DNA of 64,000 nucleotides from Salana multivorans (lineage in GTDB: Bacteria > Actinomycetota > Actinomycetes > Actinomycetales > Beutenbergiaceae), in contig NZ_RKHQ01000001.1 in assembly GCF_003751805.1 (NCBI RefSeq), forward strand, positions 2,666,001 to 2,730,000, read 5' to 3'. A model generated the notes under the pieces. That model did not search any database. It was given only the letters and a program-made list of their open reading frames with translations, and was not told the DNA's origin. Of this stretch, positions 27,743-36,104 are shown in pieces (the stretch's first letter is position 1; each line of letters starts with the position of its first letter). The position numbers and the translations under genes are program-made.

Positions 27743-28447
27743 GTGAACGACGAGCTGGACGCAGGCGCGGAGGCCACGGCGACGATCGGCCGTCCGAGGG
27801 ATCGCGACGTGGACCGTCGGGCTCTGGTGACGGCGGTCGAGGTCTACGGTGAGCTCGGCTGGTCGGGCTTCACCTTCGGCAAGGTGGCGGAACGCGCCCG
27901 GGTCGGGAAGTCCTCGCTCTACCGCCGCTGGCCGACGAAGGGCGATCTGCTGCTGGCGGCGCTCAACGAGGTCGATGCCTTCTACGCCGAGGCGCACAGT
28001 GACGTCGCCGAGCTGCCGTTCCTCGAGCGCGTGCACCGGATCGTGCGGCACCGTCTGCGCTCCTACTTCGCACCCGCCGGCATCGCGGTCATCCGGCTCA
28101 ACCTCGAGCACCTGACCGATCCGGCCGAGATGGGTCAGATCTGGGTCCAGTCCGTCGGGCGTGCCGTCCGGCGCACCCGGGCCCTGCTGAACGAGGGGAT
28201 CGTGCGGGGCGACCTCATCGCGGCGACCTCGGTCGTCCAGCTCGGTGACGCGCTCGAGGGGGGCATGACGATGCACGCGCTCGCGACCCCGACCTCCCTG
28301 CGCCCGCTCGCCGTCGAGCGTCTGGACGAGTACGCGACCGAGTTCGTCGAGCGCACGCTCGGCCCGTGGCTCACGCCGCGCGCCACCGGTGGGCGGGTGT
28401 GGAGCCCCGAGGCGGGCGCGCTGGTCGAGCCGCCGACCTCTGGCTGA
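27743..28447 (+). CDS. TetR/AcrR-family regulator
   Basis: The 234-residue protein has an N-terminal TetR helix-turn-helix: ALVTAVEVYGELGWSGFTFGKVAERARVGKSSLYRRWPTK in outline, with TFGKVAERARVGKSSLYRRW at about 48-67 as the recognition part. A helical C-terminal domain follows, with the family's AefR-like LERVHRIVRHRLRSYF. It would respond to a small ligand. GGAGGA 5 bases before the GTG sets the start. It is convergent with the acyl-CoA ligase gene 30 bases away, so it is the nearest candidate regulator of the acyl-CoA locus that follows, though nothing in the sequence proves this. Confidence 0.9.
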   Translation: MNDELDAGAEATATIGRPRDRDVDRRALVTAVEVYGELGWSGFTFGKVAERARVGKSSLYRRWPTKGDLLLAALNEVDAFYAEAHSDVAELPFLERVHRIVRHRLRSYFAPAGIAVIRLNLEHLTDPAEMGQIWVQSVGRAVRRTRALLNEGIVRGDLIAATSVVQLGDALEGGMTMHALATPTSLRPLAVERLDEYATEFVERTLGPWLTPRATGGRVWSPEAGALVEPPTSG

Positions 28448-28477
28448 CGCGGCGGCACGGGGACGGACGCCATCGAC

Positions 28478-30046
28478 CTAGGAGCGGGCGAGGGCGTCGA
28501 GGACCAGGTCCCGCGCGGCGTGGCGGTCGGGTTTGCCGGTCCTCCCCAGGGGGATCGCCGGGACCGGGACGACGTGCCGCGGCAGCTTGTAGCGCGCGAG
28601 CCTCCCGTCGAGGTGGCTCCTGATCTCCGCGAGGCTCAACGGTGCCCGGCCGGCCGACGTGACGAGGAGGAGCGCGGGCGTCTCGCCCCAGGTCTCGTCC
28701 GGCACGCCGACGACGAGGACGTCGGCGACGTCCGGGTGACCGCGGAGCTCGTTCTCGATCTCCGCCGGCCAGATGTTCTCCCCACCCGAGATGATGAGCT
28801 CCTTGAGGCGCCCGGCGAGCTGGACGTACCCCTCCGCGTCGATCCAGCCGAGGTCGCCGGTGTGCAACCAGCCCTCGTCGTCGACGGGTGAGGTCTCGCA
28901 CCCCCAGTACCCCTGGGTCACGACCGGCCCGCGCACCAGCAGCTCGCCCGGGTGGTCGGCGTCGCCGCCGCACGTCAGCGGACCCGTGGGTCCCGGCACG
29001 CGACAGACCTCGCTTCCCGCCGCGACGCGCCCGACCGAGCCGGGGTGCGTCGCCACCTCCTCGGGGAGGAGGAAGGTCACGCCGCCGCAGGTCTCGGTCA
29101 TTCCCCACGACGGCACGACGGGCACGCCGCCGCCGCGCAGCTCGTCGAGCAGGGCGGCGTTGATGGGCGCCCCTCCGACGACGGCAGCGCGAAGGCTCGT
29201 CATGTCCCGGCGCGGGAAGTCCGGCTGTGCCGCGAGGGCCTCGTACATCGAGGGGACCCCGAACATCGTGGTGACCCCGTACAGCTCGATGAGGGTGATG
29301 GCCTCGTGGGCGTCGAACTGGCGCTGGACGATGTTGACCCCGCCCATCAGGAGGGTCTGCAGTGCCAGCGTGTTGAGCCCGCCGACGTGCCCGAACGGCG
29401 CCCCGGCCAGGACGACGTCCTCGGGCCCGATCCCCAGCGCCGCCTCGAACCCGCGCCACGAGGCGGCGAGGTTTCCCACGGCGATCCGGACCCCGCGGGG
29501 TCGCCCCGTCGAACCGGAGGTGTACTGGAGCATCACGAGGTCGTCGCTCCCCACCGTCCGCGAGGGCGGCGCGCTCGTCGCGTCGGCCATCAGCCGACCC
29601 AGGCGCAGCCATCGGTCCGGCAGGTCCGGCGAGACGGCGGTGGCGACGGGGTCGATGTCGTCGACGACCCAGGTCGTGGGCGTGAACCACTCCTGCACGT
29701 CGTCGATCTCGTCCGCGTGTCGCGGCCCGCACAGCGTGACGCGAGGACGCGAGTCCTCGAGGATCCGGGCCACCTCGCGAGCCGGCAGACGGAAGTTCAC
29801 CGGGACGAGCACGGCGCCGATGCGGTTCGCCGCCAGGAGCGCGGTGAAGTGCAGGACGGAGTTGCGCCGCACCACCGCGACCCGGTCACCCGGCCCGACG
29901 CCGAGCTCGACCAGTGCGCTCGCGAGCCGGGTCGCCTCGTCGGCGATGTCGGCGCGCGTCCAGGTGTGTCCGGCACAGACGACGGCGGGCGCGTCCGCGT
30001 CGTCCGTGCGGAGCTGGTCGAGCAGCGGCGTGGGGACCAGGGGCAC
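28478..30046 (-). CDS. AMP-forming acyl-CoA ligase
   Basis: This 522-residue ANL-superfamily enzyme has the phosphate-binding loop YTSGSTGRPRG (about 175), the motif SWGMTETCGG (about 315), and GWLHTGDLGW with the hinge Asp-Gly region and LKELIISGGENIWPAEIE (about 410-430). The C-terminal catalytic Lys lies in GRTGKPDRHA. It activates a carboxylic acid to an acyl-adenylate and then to the CoA thioester. The chain type cannot be read from the sequence. It is 24 bases downstream of the MFS transporter gene on the same strand, so the imported acid is probably its substrate. It is the counterpart of fadK in the E. coli ydi locus. Confidence 0.9.
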   Translation of the reverse strand: MPLVPTPLLDQLRTDDADAPAVVCAGHTWTRADIADEATRLASALVELGVGPGDRVAVVRRNSVLHFTALLAANRIGAVLVPVNFRLPAREVARILEDSRPRVTLCGPRHADEIDDVQEWFTPTTWVVDDIDPVATAVSPDLPDRWLRLGRLMADATSAPPSRTVGSDDLVMLQYTSGSTGRPRGVRIAVGNLAASWRGFEAALGIGPEDVVLAGAPFGHVGGLNTLALQTLLMGGVNIVQRQFDAHEAITLIELYGVTTMFGVPSMYEALAAQPDFPRRDMTSLRAAVVGGAPINAALLDELRGGGVPVVPSWGMTETCGGVTFLLPEEVATHPGSVGRVAAGSEVCRVPGPTGPLTCGGDADHPGELLVRGPVVTQGYWGCETSPVDDEGWLHTGDLGWIDAEGYVQLAGRLKELIISGGENIWPAEIENELRGHPDVADVLVVGVPDETWGETPALLLVTSAGRAPLSLAEIRSHLDGRLARYKLPRHVVPVPAIPLGRTGKPDRHAARDLVLDALARS

Positions 30047-30069
30047 GATGCGTCCTTCTCGCGGGTGGT

Positions 30070-31344
30070 TCAGGGCGCGGAGACCGGCTCGCGCTCGACG
30101 ACCACGCTAGCCGCGGCGGACCTGCGGGCCGTGACGCCGCGGTAGAGCAGCGTCAGGACCAGGCCGCAGACCGCGATGGCGGCGGCGATGTAGAAGGCGC
30201 TCGAGAAGTCGCCTCCGGAACCCTCGGCGATCGATGCCGCCCACTTCGGGGCCACCAGACCGGACAGGGCGTACGCGGAGAACACGATGCCGTAGTTGAC
30301 GCCCTGGTGGCGCGGACCGTAGTTGGCCATGGTGAGCGGCGGGAACAGGCTCATGACGCCACCGAAGGCGAAGCCGAGCACGATGACGCCGGCGGCGAGC
30401 ACGAGGGTCCCGGCACCCGCGCCGAGGAGGACGAGCGCGGCGGCGGCGAGGACGAACACGATCATCAGCGACGTCGTGATGCCGATGCGGTCGGAGACCC
30501 ACCCCCACGAGATGCGCCCGATCGTGTTGCAGGCCCCGAGCAGCGAGACGAACAGGGCGGCGGACGCCGCGGTGGCGCCGAACATGTCCTGGCTGATCCC
30601 GGAGAGGTTCGACGTGATCATCAGGCCGAAGAAGGCGCCCGCGACGAACATCGGGACGATGATCCAGAACTGCGGCGTCCGGATCATCTGGCGCCAGTTC
30701 ATGGCCGTGGGCGCGCCGCCGCCGACGGGGGCGGGAGGAGTCCAGCCGGCGGGCGCGTACCCGACGGGCGCCTGACGGATGAGCAGAACGGCGGCGAGGA
30801 CGACGACCACGGCGTAGACGGCCCCGAGCACGACGAACGACTGGGAGACACCGATGCTCGAGACCATCGCGCGTCCGACGGGAGCTGCGATGACGGAGCC
30901 GGCCCCCATGCCGCCCGTGATCATCCCGGAGGCCAGCCCGCGCTTGTCGGGGAAGAGCTTGAGCGTGTTCGACAGCGCGGCCGAGTACATCATTCCCTGG
31001 CCGAGGCCGGCGATGAGGCCGAAGCACAGCCAGAACGCGCCGATCGACGTGACCAGGCCGGCGAGCACGTGCCCGGCGCCGAAGAGCACGCCGCCCGCGA
31101 TCATGAGGAGCTGGGTGCGCCCGCGGTCGAGGAAGTAGCCGGCACCGATCATGGCGACCGGGGCGAGCATGGAGGTGAAGCCGAACGCCTGCATGACGTC
31201 GGGCATGGCCCAGCCGCGGAGCTCGGCGAACGGCTTGGCGAACACCGAGAAGCTGTAGAGGGTGCCGCCCATGAGGAGGGCGATGACGGCCCCGCTGAGG
31301 ACGCCCCAGCGGTTGACGGCCGTGACGGGTCGAGAGGTGGACAT
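30070..31344 (-). CDS. OFA-family MFS transporter (oxalate/formate antiporter type)
   Basis: The 424-residue protein has twelve membrane segments. The family start is RWGVLSGAVIALLMGGTLYSFSVFAKPF, and further OFA features are GLGQGMMYSAALSNTLKLFPDKRGLASG and a similar GFAFGGVMSLFPPLTMANYG in the second half. OFA members move small carboxylates across the cytoplasmic membrane, often in exchange. It lies between the CoA-transferase and the acyl-CoA ligase genes on the same strand, so it probably imports or exchanges the carboxylic acid that those enzymes convert to a CoA ester. Confidence 0.9.
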   Translation of the reverse strand: MSTSRPVTAVNRWGVLSGAVIALLMGGTLYSFSVFAKPFAELRGWAMPDVMQAFGFTSMLAPVAMIGAGYFLDRGRTQLLMIAGGVLFGAGHVLAGLVTSIGAFWLCFGLIAGLGQGMMYSAALSNTLKLFPDKRGLASGMITGGMGAGSVIAAPVGRAMVSSIGVSQSFVVLGAVYAVVVVLAAVLLIRQAPVGYAPAGWTPPAPVGGGAPTAMNWRQMIRTPQFWIIVPMFVAGAFFGLMITSNLSGISQDMFGATAASAALFVSLLGACNTIGRISWGWVSDRIGITTSLMIVFVLAAAALVLLGAGAGTLVLAAGVIVLGFAFGGVMSLFPPLTMANYGPRHQGVNYGIVFSAYALSGLVAPKWAASIAEGSGGDFSSAFYIAAAIAVCGLVLTLLYRGVTARRSAAASVVVEREPVSAP

Positions 31345-31440
31345 GGGTCTGTGTCTCCAGATGAGGAAGGGGTGGAGGGAGGAGGGGCGACCGGGATCCC
31401 CGGGATCCCGGTCGGGGTGTCGACGGGTGCGCGCCGCGCG

Positions 31441-33021
31441 TCAGATGCCGGCCGCCACCTGGTCGTCGATGTACTGCTTGAGGCCGCCCCACTCCTCGCG
31501 GAACAGGCCCGGGTCCATCTCGCGCAGCGGCTGCGCGATCGCCGGGACGAAGTCCATCTGGTCGAGGATCTGGGTCTGCAGATCGATCCCCGGGGCGATC
31601 TCGGTGAGGGTCATGACGCCGTCGACCAGCTCGAACACGGCGCGCTCGGTGACGTAGACGACCTTCTGCGCGTTCCGCGTCGCCTGAGCGCCCGAGAAGG
31701 TGACCTGCTCGACGTCGCGGACGAACTTGCGGATGCGGCCCTCCGTGACGACGCGGACGGCCCCGTCGACGAACTCCACCTCGAGCCCGCCGGCCGTGAA
31801 GGTCCCGGCGAACACGACGCGCTTCGCCGTCGCCGTGATGTTGATGAAGCCTCCGCAGCCGGCCACCTTGCCGTTGAACTTCGAGACGTTGAGGTTGCCG
31901 TGGGAGTCGGCCTGGGCGAGGCCGAGCACGGTCAGGTCGAGGCCGCCGCCGTCGTAGTAGTCGAACTGCTCGTGCATCCCGAGCTGGGCGAGGGCGTTGT
32001 AGCTGTGCCCGAAGTTCTTGTCGTCGGCGGCCGTGCCTCCGACCGCACCGGCCTCGGTGGTGAGGAGGGCGTAGTCGGCGACCCCCTCGTCGGACATGAT
32101 GACCCCGACCTCGGCCGGGACGCCGACGCCCAGGTTCATCACGTCGCCGGGGCGGACCTCGGCGGCGGCGCGCCGCGCCATCACCTTGCGCTCGGTGAGG
32201 GGGACCGGCTTGAACCCCGACACGGGGACGCGGATCTGTCCGGAGAAGGCGGGGTTGTACTGCGTGTTCTCGGTCTGCATGTGGTTCTCGGGCTCGGACA
32301 CGACGACGTAGTCGACGACGTTGCCCGGGACCCGCACGAGGTTCGGGTCGAGCGAGCCGGTGCGGGCGATCCCCTTGGCCTGCGCGATGACGATGCCGCC
32401 GCTGTTGTGCACGGCCTGGGCGATCGGCAGGACCTCCATCTTGAGCCCCTCGTGCTCCATGGTGAGGTTGCCCATCTCGTCGGCGTAGGTGCCACGGATG
32501 AGGCCGACGTCGATGGGGAAGGCCCGGTAGAACAGGTACTCCTGCCCGTCGAGCTCGAGGAGCGAGACGAGGTCGCGGGTCGTGACGTCGTTCACCTTCC
32601 CGCCCTCCAGGCGGGGGTCGACGAACGTCCCGATCCCCACCTTCGTGATGACGCCAGGGCGCCGCGCGGCGATCTCGCGGTACAGCGCGGTGATGACGCC
32701 CTGGGGGAGGTTGTGGCACTCGAGCTCGTTGGCCATCGCCAGCGCGCCGAGCGCGGGTGAGGCGGACATGATGCCGCCGACCCAACGGCCGACGAGGCCG
32801 GCGTAGGCCAGCTTGCTCAGCCCCTCGCGCCGGCCTCGAGCGCCGACGGCCGAGGAGTTGACGATCGTGAGGTTGCGCGGCGCCTGCTCGGCCAGCCAGC
32901 GCTGCTCCAGGGCGGCGATCACCTCCATGTTGACGCACGAGAGGCCGAAACCGGACAGCGCGACGGTGTCGTCGTCCTTGATGAGGCGAGCGGCCTCGAC
33001 CGCCGTGATGACCTGTGCCAT
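31441..33021 (-). CDS. Family I CoA-transferase (YdiF type, fused alpha and beta halves)
   Basis: The 526-residue protein joins the two halves that are separate subunits in SCOT/AtoDA enzymes. The first half has the glycine-rich SGFGLSC loop and the second has the catalytic Glu in LLTTEAGAVGGT (about 333). Length and order match E. coli YdiF (531). It transfers CoA between acetyl-CoA or another donor and a short carboxylate, with a glutamyl-CoA intermediate. It is the first gene of the minus-strand operon, divergent from the acyl-CoA dehydrogenase operon, with 236 bases of shared promoter region. With the ligase two genes on, the locus has two independent ways to make the acyl-CoA. Confidence 0.93.
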   Translation of the reverse strand: MAQVITAVEAARLIKDDDTVALSGFGLSCVNMEVIAALEQRWLAEQAPRNLTIVNSSAVGARGRREGLSKLAYAGLVGRWVGGIMSASPALGALAMANELECHNLPQGVITALYREIAARRPGVITKVGIGTFVDPRLEGGKVNDVTTRDLVSLLELDGQEYLFYRAFPIDVGLIRGTYADEMGNLTMEHEGLKMEVLPIAQAVHNSGGIVIAQAKGIARTGSLDPNLVRVPGNVVDYVVVSEPENHMQTENTQYNPAFSGQIRVPVSGFKPVPLTERKVMARRAAAEVRPGDVMNLGVGVPAEVGVIMSDEGVADYALLTTEAGAVGGTAADDKNFGHSYNALAQLGMHEQFDYYDGGGLDLTVLGLAQADSHGNLNVSKFNGKVAGCGGFINITATAKRVVFAGTFTAGGLEVEFVDGAVRVVTEGRIRKFVRDVEQVTFSGAQATRNAQKVVYVTERAVFELVDGVMTLTEIAPGIDLQTQILDQMDFVPAIAQPLREMDPGLFREEWGGLKQYIDDQVAAGI

Positions 33022-33121
33022 GGAGCTCGACTTTCGGTTCTAGCAGGTCGCCATGTGGTTCTGACCTGCGGTGATGTCGACGGCTGGCCGGTCGGGGCGA
33101 CCCCCTCGACCGGCCCGTCGA

Positions 33122-33171
33122 CGTTGTGACGGACTCAACGTAGCACTTCCGGACTGATTTGGTCCTATAGT
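33122..33171 (+). promoter_or_regulatory. Divergent control region upstream of the acyl-CoA dehydrogenase operon
   Basis: A -10 box TATAGT (33166-33171) is followed by an 86-base leader to the ATG at 33258. Upstream, CGTTG and CAACG (33122-33126, 33136-33140) form a small inverted repeat. GGACTGATTTGGTCC (33151-33165) has 4-bp inverted arms directly against the -10 box. Either could be an operator. Confidence 0.45.
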
Positions 33172-33257
33172 TGGGACGTCAGCTGGTCGGCCGGTCGACC
33201 GGTCCGATCCGGACCGGCGGGAGCCGGCCCACCCGTCCCCCCGAACCGGAGATCGCC

Positions 33258-34403
33258 ATGGACTTCAGCCTCAGCGAGGAACAGCAGCTGCTCCTCGAGA
33301 GCCTCGACGAGCTGCTCGAACGCGACTGCTCGCTCGCCTACATCGCCGCCTGCGACGCCGAGCACCGTCAGCCGGTCGAGTTCAAGCGCGCCATGCACGA
33401 GGCGGGCTTCCTGACGCTCGGGTTCCCGGAGGAGTACGGGGGCACCCCGACCGACACCATGACGCTCTGCCTCATCGCCGAGCGGGTGGCGCGTCAGGGG
33501 CTCAACCTCGGGTACTCGACCGAGATCCTCCAGGTGCTCGACATCCTCGAGTTCGGCTCCGAGGAGCAGAAGCAGGCCGTCCTCGGTGTGCTGGCCGAGG
33601 GCGAGGTGCCGTTCGCGCTCGCGTTCACCGAGCCGGGCGCCGGGTCGGACTCCGCCGCGATGGCGATGACGGCCGTGCACCGCGATGGCAAGGTCGTTCT
33701 CAACGGGACGAAGACGCTGGTCACGAACGCCGTGGACTCCAAGTACCTGCTCACCATGGCGCGCAACCCCGACGCGACGGACCCGCGCCGGGCCATCTCC
33801 ATGTACCTGGTGCCGATGGACACCCCGGGGATCGAGCTCTCGCCCATCCTCAAGATGTGCTGGCACACCGCCGACTCCTCGGAGATCTTCTACAACGACG
33901 TCGTGGTGGACGAGTCGTGCCTGGTCGGCGTCAAGGGCGAGGGCTTCGTCCAGCTCATGAAGAACTTCGAGGTCGAGCGGATCATGACCGCGACCCAGTC
34001 GCTGGGCCTGGCGGAGGCCGCGTTCGAGGACGCCGCCGCCTACGCCGCGCAGCGCGTCCAGTTCGGTCAGCCGATCGGGAACTTCCAGCAGATCCAGCAG
34101 AAGCTCACCGACATGGCCATCAAGATCGAGAACATGCGCAACTTCGTCTACCACTCCGCATGGATGGTGGACAACGACTGCCTCGACCGCACCCAGGCCG
34201 CGATGTGCAAGCGCTACTGCTCCCTCGCGGCGTTCGAGGTCTGCGACGACGCGATGCAGATCTTCGGCGGCCTCGGGGTGACCGAGGGTGTCCGGGTCGA
34301 GCGTCTGTGGCGCGACGCCCGGGGCCACCGCTTCGGCGGCGGGACCGACGAGATCATGGTCCACATCGTGGGACGGCAGATCGTCAAGCAGCACAGTCGC
34401 TGA
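33258..34403 (+). CDS. Acyl-CoA dehydrogenase (YdiO/CaiA type)
   Basis: The 381-residue flavoenzyme has the usual order: an N-terminal helical domain, the FAD-binding run AFTEPGAGSDSAAM (about 126-139), and a C-terminal helical domain with QRVQFGQPIGNFQ and DDAMQIFGGLGVTEG. The position that holds the catalytic Glu in medium-chain enzymes is Gly (G361, in RFGGGTDE). Instead there is a Glu at E240 in VERIM, the place used by isovaleryl- and long-chain acyl-CoA dehydrogenases. The first gene of a five-gene operon, it would oxidise an acyl-CoA to the enoyl-CoA and give electrons to the EtfBA encoded next. The substrate may be branched or unusual. Confidence 0.93.
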   Translation: MDFSLSEEQQLLLESLDELLERDCSLAYIAACDAEHRQPVEFKRAMHEAGFLTLGFPEEYGGTPTDTMTLCLIAERVARQGLNLGYSTEILQVLDILEFGSEEQKQAVLGVLAEGEVPFALAFTEPGAGSDSAAMAMTAVHRDGKVVLNGTKTLVTNAVDSKYLLTMARNPDATDPRRAISMYLVPMDTPGIELSPILKMCWHTADSSEIFYNDVVVDESCLVGVKGEGFVQLMKNFEVERIMTATQSLGLAEAAFEDAAAYAAQRVQFGQPIGNFQQIQQKLTDMAIKIENMRNFVYHSAWMVDNDCLDRTQAAMCKRYCSLAAFEVCDDAMQIFGGLGVTEGVRVERLWRDARGHRFGGGTDEIMVHIVGRQIVKQHSR

Positions 34404-34460
34404 GCGCACCGAGCAGCGCAGCCCGAGAACCGTCACCAGGACAGAACGAAGGACATCACC

Positions 34461-35219
34461 ATGAGCACAGTCGTGGCCTACAAGTGGTCGGCCAACCCGC
34501 AGGACGCCGTGGTCGGCTCCGACGGCACGGTCGACTGGAGCCGCGCCAAGGCCGGCGTCGGCGAGTACGACACCATCCCGATCGAGCTCGGCCGGCGGCT
34601 CGCCGACGCGACCGGCGACGAGCTGGTCGGCGTCAGCGTCGGCCCGGCCGCCGTCGCGTCGCCGATGGCGAAGAAGGCCGCGCTCTCCCGCGGGCTCGAC
34701 CGTGCCGTCGTCCTCGCCGACGACGCCGTCGCGGGCTGGAACCTGACCCGGGTCGCCGCAGCGCTCGCCGCGCTGGCCGACCGCGCCGGGGCCACCATCG
34801 TCCTGACGGGGGACGCGTCGGTCGACGAGAACGCCAAGATGACGTCGGCCCTCGTCGCCGGCTCCCTCGGCTGGCCGTGCTTCCAGGACGTGTCCGAGGT
34901 GGCGCGGACGGACGACGGCTGGCGCCTGACCCAGGTGGTCTCGGGCGGAACGCGCGAGATCGAGGTCTCCGGCGGCGTCGTCGTCGCGGTGACGACGGAC
35001 GCGGTGGTTCCCAGGGTGCCCGGGATGAAGGAGATCCTCGCCGCTGGCAAGAAGCCCGTCGACGAGGTCTCCGTCTCCGAGATCGAGCTGCCCGAGGCGG
35101 CGCTCGAGATCCAGGGTCGCGCCCGGCCGGTCATGGCCACCCGCAAGCACCACGTCTTCGGCGGGACCGACGCCGTCAACCAGCTCGTCGCGGCCATGCG
35201 CGCCGACGGCGCCATCTGA
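34461..35219 (+). CDS. etfB: Electron transfer flavoprotein beta subunit (FixA/YdiQ type)
   Basis: This 252-residue protein is the ETF beta subunit: VVAYKWSANPQDAVV at the start, LGRRLADATGDELVGVSVG and the AMP/FAD-contact region ALVAGSLGWPCFQDV, and a C-terminal arm that embraces the alpha subunit. It forms a heterodimer with EtfA. It carries electrons from the acyl-CoA dehydrogenase to FixC. The ATG is preceded by AACGAAGGAC. It sits 57 bases after the dehydrogenase gene and 14 before etfA. Confidence 0.93.
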   Translation: MSTVVAYKWSANPQDAVVGSDGTVDWSRAKAGVGEYDTIPIELGRRLADATGDELVGVSVGPAAVASPMAKKAALSRGLDRAVVLADDAVAGWNLTRVAAALAALADRAGATIVLTGDASVDENAKMTSALVAGSLGWPCFQDVSEVARTDDGWRLTQVVSGGTREIEVSGGVVVAVTTDAVVPRVPGMKEILAAGKKPVDEVSVSEIELPEAALEIQGRARPVMATRKHHVFGGTDAVNQLVAAMRADGAI

Positions 35220-35233
35220 AAGGACTCGCCACC

Positions 35234-36103
35234 ATGGCCACCACCTGGATCATCACCGCCGACACGGCGGTCTCGTCCCTGCTCGACACGGCGCGCTCGC
35301 TCGGCGCGCCCGTGACGCTCGTCGCGCTCACCCCCGAGGCCAGCGCCGTCGACGGCGTGTCCACCGTCGTCGCTCTCGATGCCGGCGACGCCCCGGTCGA
35401 GGCGCTCGCCCCGGCCGTCGCGGAGACGGTGACGGCGGGCGACGGTGACGTCGTCCTCCTGCCCAACCGTCCCGCCGAGCGGGTGATCGCCGGTGCGCTC
35501 GCCGCCCGGCTCGGCGCGCCCGTGCTCACGGGCGTGCGGGAGGTCGGCACCGTTTCCGTCACGCGCGCCCGGTTCGGCGGCATCGCGCTCGAGACGGTGG
35601 CGACCTCGGGACCCGTCGTCATCGTCGCGGACGGCGGCGCCGAGGCTCCGGTGGGCGAGCCGGTCCCGGCCACGCCGACGACCTCGGTGTACCCGGCCCG
35701 CGTGACCGCGAGCTCCGCCGCCTCCACCACCGTCGCCAACCTGGCGTCGGCGAAGCGGATCGTCGCGGTGGGCCGCGGGCTGAAGAGCGAGGCGGACCTG
35801 GCCATGATCCGGGCGCTGGCCGCCAGGCTGGGCGCCGAGCTGGCCTGCTCGCGGCCGCTGGCCGAGGGCCTGGACTGGCTGCCCAAGGACGTGTACATCG
35901 GCGTCTCCGGGCAGACGGTGACGCCCGATCTCTACCTGGCGATCGGCATCTCGGGCCAGCTCCAGCACATGGTCGGCGCGCAGGACGCGCGGACGATCGT
36001 GGTGGTGAACACCGACGACAAGGCCCCGATCCTCGCTTACGCCGACTATGCGGTGGTGGGGGATTTGTATGACGTGGTGCCCGCCCTGACGGAAGCGCTG
36101 TGA
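35234..36103 (+). CDS. etfA: Electron transfer flavoprotein alpha subunit (FixB/YdiR type)
   Basis: The 289-residue protein has the C-terminal FAD-binding domain of EtfA: AKRIVAVGRGLKSEADL, then ELACSRPLAEGLDWLP, IGVSGQTVTPDLYLAIGISG and QHMVGAQDARTIVVVNTDDKAPI. It binds the electron-carrying FAD and pairs with EtfB. ATG 35234 follows AAGGACTCGCC. From about base 36038 to the end, codon choice changes abruptly from C-ending to G/T-ending codons, continuing into fixC. This is a compositional break inside the gene, although the reading frame and protein remain intact. Confidence 0.94.
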   Translation: MATTWIITADTAVSSLLDTARSLGAPVTLVALTPEASAVDGVSTVVALDAGDAPVEALAPAVAETVTAGDGDVVLLPNRPAERVIAGALAARLGAPVLTGVREVGTVSVTRARFGGIALETVATSGPVVIVADGGAEAPVGEPVPATPTTSVYPARVTASSAASTTVANLASAKRIVAVGRGLKSEADLAMIRALAARLGAELACSRPLAEGLDWLPKDVYIGVSGQTVTPDLYLAIGISGQLQHMVGAQDARTIVVVNTDDKAPILAYADYAVVGDLYDVVPALTEAL

Positions 36104-36104
36104 C

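Noticed and set aside
28478-30046. Adenylation domain of a nonribosomal peptide system
   Set aside because: There is no carrier or condensation domain, and the neighbours are acyl-CoA catabolism genes.
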